52,044 nucleotides of DNA from an uncultured Victivallales bacterium. GTDB lineage: Bacteria; Verrucomicrobiota; Lentisphaeria; Oligosphaerales; JAFGRS01. Within the stretch, counting starts at the first letter, position 1, and each line of letters starts with the position of its first letter. The notes beneath the pieces were generated by a model. That model saw only the letters and a program-made list of their open reading frames with translations. It was not told the origin of the DNA and searched no databases. A program made the position numbers and the translations under genes. The DNA lies in the NCBI GenBank assembly GCA_903837355.1, contig CAILUI010000099.1, forward strand, positions 1-52,044, written 5' to 3'. Of this stretch, positions 50,499 to 52,044 are shown one piece after another.

Positions 50499-51778
50499 GG
50501 GGAGGACACCTCCGTGCAGGCCGGTGACTGGCCGGCGCGCCAAGCGAAGAGGTCAGGTTGCCACCAGACCGAGCGGGCGCTGTGGCCGCTGATCAGGCAG
50601 TGCCGCAGGCGCTGCGGAGTCACGGCCCCCGCCGCCAGGTAGCGCCCGCCGACGGTCAGGAAAAACTGGGCGCGGCGACCTACCACTCCGAGCTTGCTCA
50701 GATCCTCGACGCGCACGGCACTGAAACGGCGGGCGGCACACAGGCGGCGGGCGGACTGGGTGCCGATGCCGGGGACGCGCAGGAGCCGCTCGTAGGGTGC
50801 CGTGTTCACCTCCACCGGAAAGAAGCCCGGGTTACGCAGCGCCCAGGCGCATTTCGGGTCCAGTTGGGGGTCCAACCACGGCGCCTCGCTGCTGAGCAAT
50901 TCGTGCGGGGAAAAGCCGTAGAAGCGCAGCAGCCAGTCGGCCTGGTACAGGCGGTGCTCGCGCTGCAGCGGCGGAGTGGCAAGGGCCGGCAGACGGCTGT
51001 CGGCGTTGACCGGGACATAGGCGGAGTAGTAGACCCGTTTCAGTGCATAGCGGCGGTAAAGGGCGTCGCTGAGGCGGAGGATCTGCAGGTCGGACTCCGG
51101 GCTGGCGCCGACCACCATCTGGGTGCTCTGGCCGGCCGGGGCGAAGGCGGGGGCCAGGGCCGTACGCTGCTGCTCGCTGCGGTACTCGGCGATGCCCTCG
51201 CTGATGATGCCCATGGGTTCCAGAATGCGCTCCTTGGACTTCTGCGGGGCCAGGCGCGTCAGCGACTCCTGGGACGGCAGCTCGATGTTCACGCTCAGCC
51301 GGTCCGCGTAGTGCCCGGCCTGCCGAATGAGGTCAGGGCTCGCACCCGGGATGGCCTTCAGATGGATATAGCCGCCGAAGCCATGGCGCTGGCGCAACTC
51401 CCTGGCCACCGCGAGCAGGCGCTCCATGGTGTCGTCCGGGCTGCGCTCGATGCCGCTGCTGAGGAAAAGGCCCTCGATGTAGTTGCGCCGGTAGAAGTTC
51501 AGGGTCAGATCGACGACCTCGGCGACCTCCAGGGAGGCACGAGGGATGCTGTTGCTGCGGCGGTTGGCGCAGAAAGCGCAATCGTAGACGCAGTGGTTGG
51601 TCAGCAGCAGCTTCAGCAGCGAGATGCAGCGCCCATCGGCGGACCAGCTATGGCAGATGCCCGAGGTCGAGCAGTTCCCCAGCCCGGCGGCGGCGCTGCG
51701 CTCGACGCCGCTGGAGGCGCAACTGGCATCGTACTTGGCAGAATCAGCAAGAATAGCTAGTTTTTCATTGCCATTCAT
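50495..51778 (-). CDS. Radical-SAM putative DNA modification/repair protein (TIGR03916)
   Basis: A 427-residue radical SAM enzyme. The [4Fe-4S] motif CVYDCAFC gives C63, C67 and C70, preceded by the family N-terminus (KLAILADSAKYDASCASSG). The barrel contains GLFLSSGIERSPDDTMERL and HLKAIPGAS, and a helix-hairpin-helix (LLRVPGIGTQSARRLC) near residue 335 may bind DNA. The partner is the TIGR03915 protein, co-translated through an ATGA overlap. The start is ATG 51778, which has no ribosome-binding site; a promoter ends 7 bp upstream, so the mRNA may be leaderless. Confidence 0.9.
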   Translation of the reverse strand: MNGNEKLAILADSAKYDASCASSGVERSAAAGLGNCSTSGICHSWSADGRCISLLKLLLTNHCVYDCAFCANRRSNSIPRASLEVAEVVDLTLNFYRRNYIEGLFLSSGIERSPDDTMERLLAVARELRQRHGFGGYIHLKAIPGASPDLIRQAGHYADRLSVNIELPSQESLTRLAPQKSKERILEPMGIISEGIAEYRSEQQRTALAPAFAPAGQSTQMVVGASPESDLQILRLSDALYRRYALKRVYYSAYVPVNADSRLPALATPPLQREHRLYQADWLLRFYGFSPHELLSSEAPWLDPQLDPKCAWALRNPGFFPVEVNTAPYERLLRVPGIGTQSARRLCAARRFSAVRVEDLSKLGVVGRRAQFFLTVGGRYLAAGAVTPQRLRHCLISGHSARSVWWQPDLFAWRAGQSPACTEVSSP

Positions 51779-51784
51779 GCCGGC

Positions 51785-51813
51785 ACTATGCCGTGTATCC
51801 GGGTAGGATGCAA
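51785..51813 (-). promoter_or_regulatory. Promoter candidate giving a leaderless radical-SAM mRNA
   Basis: On the minus strand TTGCAT (51813-51808) and CATAGT (51790-51785) with a 17-bp spacer. The expected transcription start, 6-7 bases after the -10 box, falls on the A of the ATG at 51778. Confidence 0.55.
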
Positions 51814-51855
51814 GCGTCGATTCGGAGATCGGCTGTGAAACTCGACCTGGGGCGC

Positions 51856-52044
51856 GCGGAGGCGCGGAGGTGTGAGTGGCGAACCTCCCCGGCCGGCGGC
51901 TCAGCGGCGCTGGCGCGCCCGGGGAGCTTCGCCCTCCAGAAGACGGCGGCTCAGCGGCGCTGGCGCGCCCGGGGAGCTTCGCCCTCCAGAAGACGGCGGC
52001 TCAGCGGCGCTGGCGCGCCCGGGGAGCTTCGCCCTCCAGAAGAC
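51856..52044 (+). repeat. 50-bp tandem repeat array with leader, to the window end
   Basis: Three identical 50-bp units at 51895-51944, 51945-51994 and 51995-52044. Each contains GGCGGCTCAGCGGCGCTGG, a GGCGCGCC palindrome and the GGAGCTTCGCCCTCC hairpin. The preceding 51856-51888 holds the GCGCGGAGGTGTGA-TGGCGAA-CTCC leader also found before the 55-bp array at 16237. The array probably continues past the window. Confidence 0.93.

Noticed and set aside
51895..52044. CRISPR array at the right end
   Set aside because: Units are 50 bp and identical throughout, with nothing variable between them.

Overview
This 52 kb, GC-rich window comes from a Gram-negative bacterium, probably a member of the PVC group (Lentisphaerae/Kiritimatiellota-like, or a planctomycete relative). 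The reasons are the many large secreted carbohydrate-active proteins, a Tat-exported sulfatase, an HzsA-related haem protein, a uroporphyrinogen-decarboxylase-like methyltransferase-fold protein, and spacers full of short hairpin and 9-bp-periodic repeats. There is no rRNA or 16S-type marker, so the placement is an inference. Both ends lie inside tandem repeats, as expected of a contig broken at repeats.

Layout. (1) 1-4163: tandem twin-hairpin repeat, yraN (-), and the mrfA-mrfB DNA-repair helicase/exonuclease pair (+), with yraN and mrfA driven from back-to-back promoters. (2) 4390-16117: a seven-gene + strand operon with gaps of 21 nt or less: EamA transporter, two paralogous FtsX-like permeases of identical length, their ATPase, a DUF6259-like glycosidase, a sulfatase and a second multidomain glycosidase-like protein. 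(3) 16118-17011: a 0.9 kb repeat cluster. (4) 17012-23522: a second + operon: beta-helix protein, URO-D-like enzyme, CNT nucleoside transporter, MFS exporter. (5) 23803-30935 (-): two giant secreted glycosidase-like proteins. Regions 2 to 5 look like an uptake and degradation locus for a complex, probably sulfated glycan, with no recognisable regulator or TonB/SusCD system in the window.

(6) 31706-38838: a small DUF2007 zinc-ribbon protein (+), recQ translationally coupled to an HzsA-related triple-CXXCH protein (-), and a secreted protein of unknown function with its own strong promoter and terminator (+). (7) 38980-49195: a HEAT-repeat lipoprotein (+), a - strand run of PAPS synthesis genes (cysQ, cysD, cysNC) leading into two GT2 glycosyltransferases, a DUF2304 protein and a GT-C glycosyltransferase, and divergently an unusual double-kinase-domain protein. 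Together these suggest cell-surface glycan synthesis with sulfate and phosphate decoration. (8) 49139-51778 (-): a radical-SAM/TIGR03915 DNA-metabolism pair followed by a cysteine-rich small protein, then a tandem repeat to the window end.

The most interesting items are the double-kinase protein, the two glycan operons, the URO-D/CNT translational coupling, the family of 'two hairpins with complementary loops' repeats, and several promoter arrangements (divergent back-to-back promoters, a probable leaderless radical-SAM mRNA). No tRNA, rRNA, CRISPR array, transposase or phage gene was seen.
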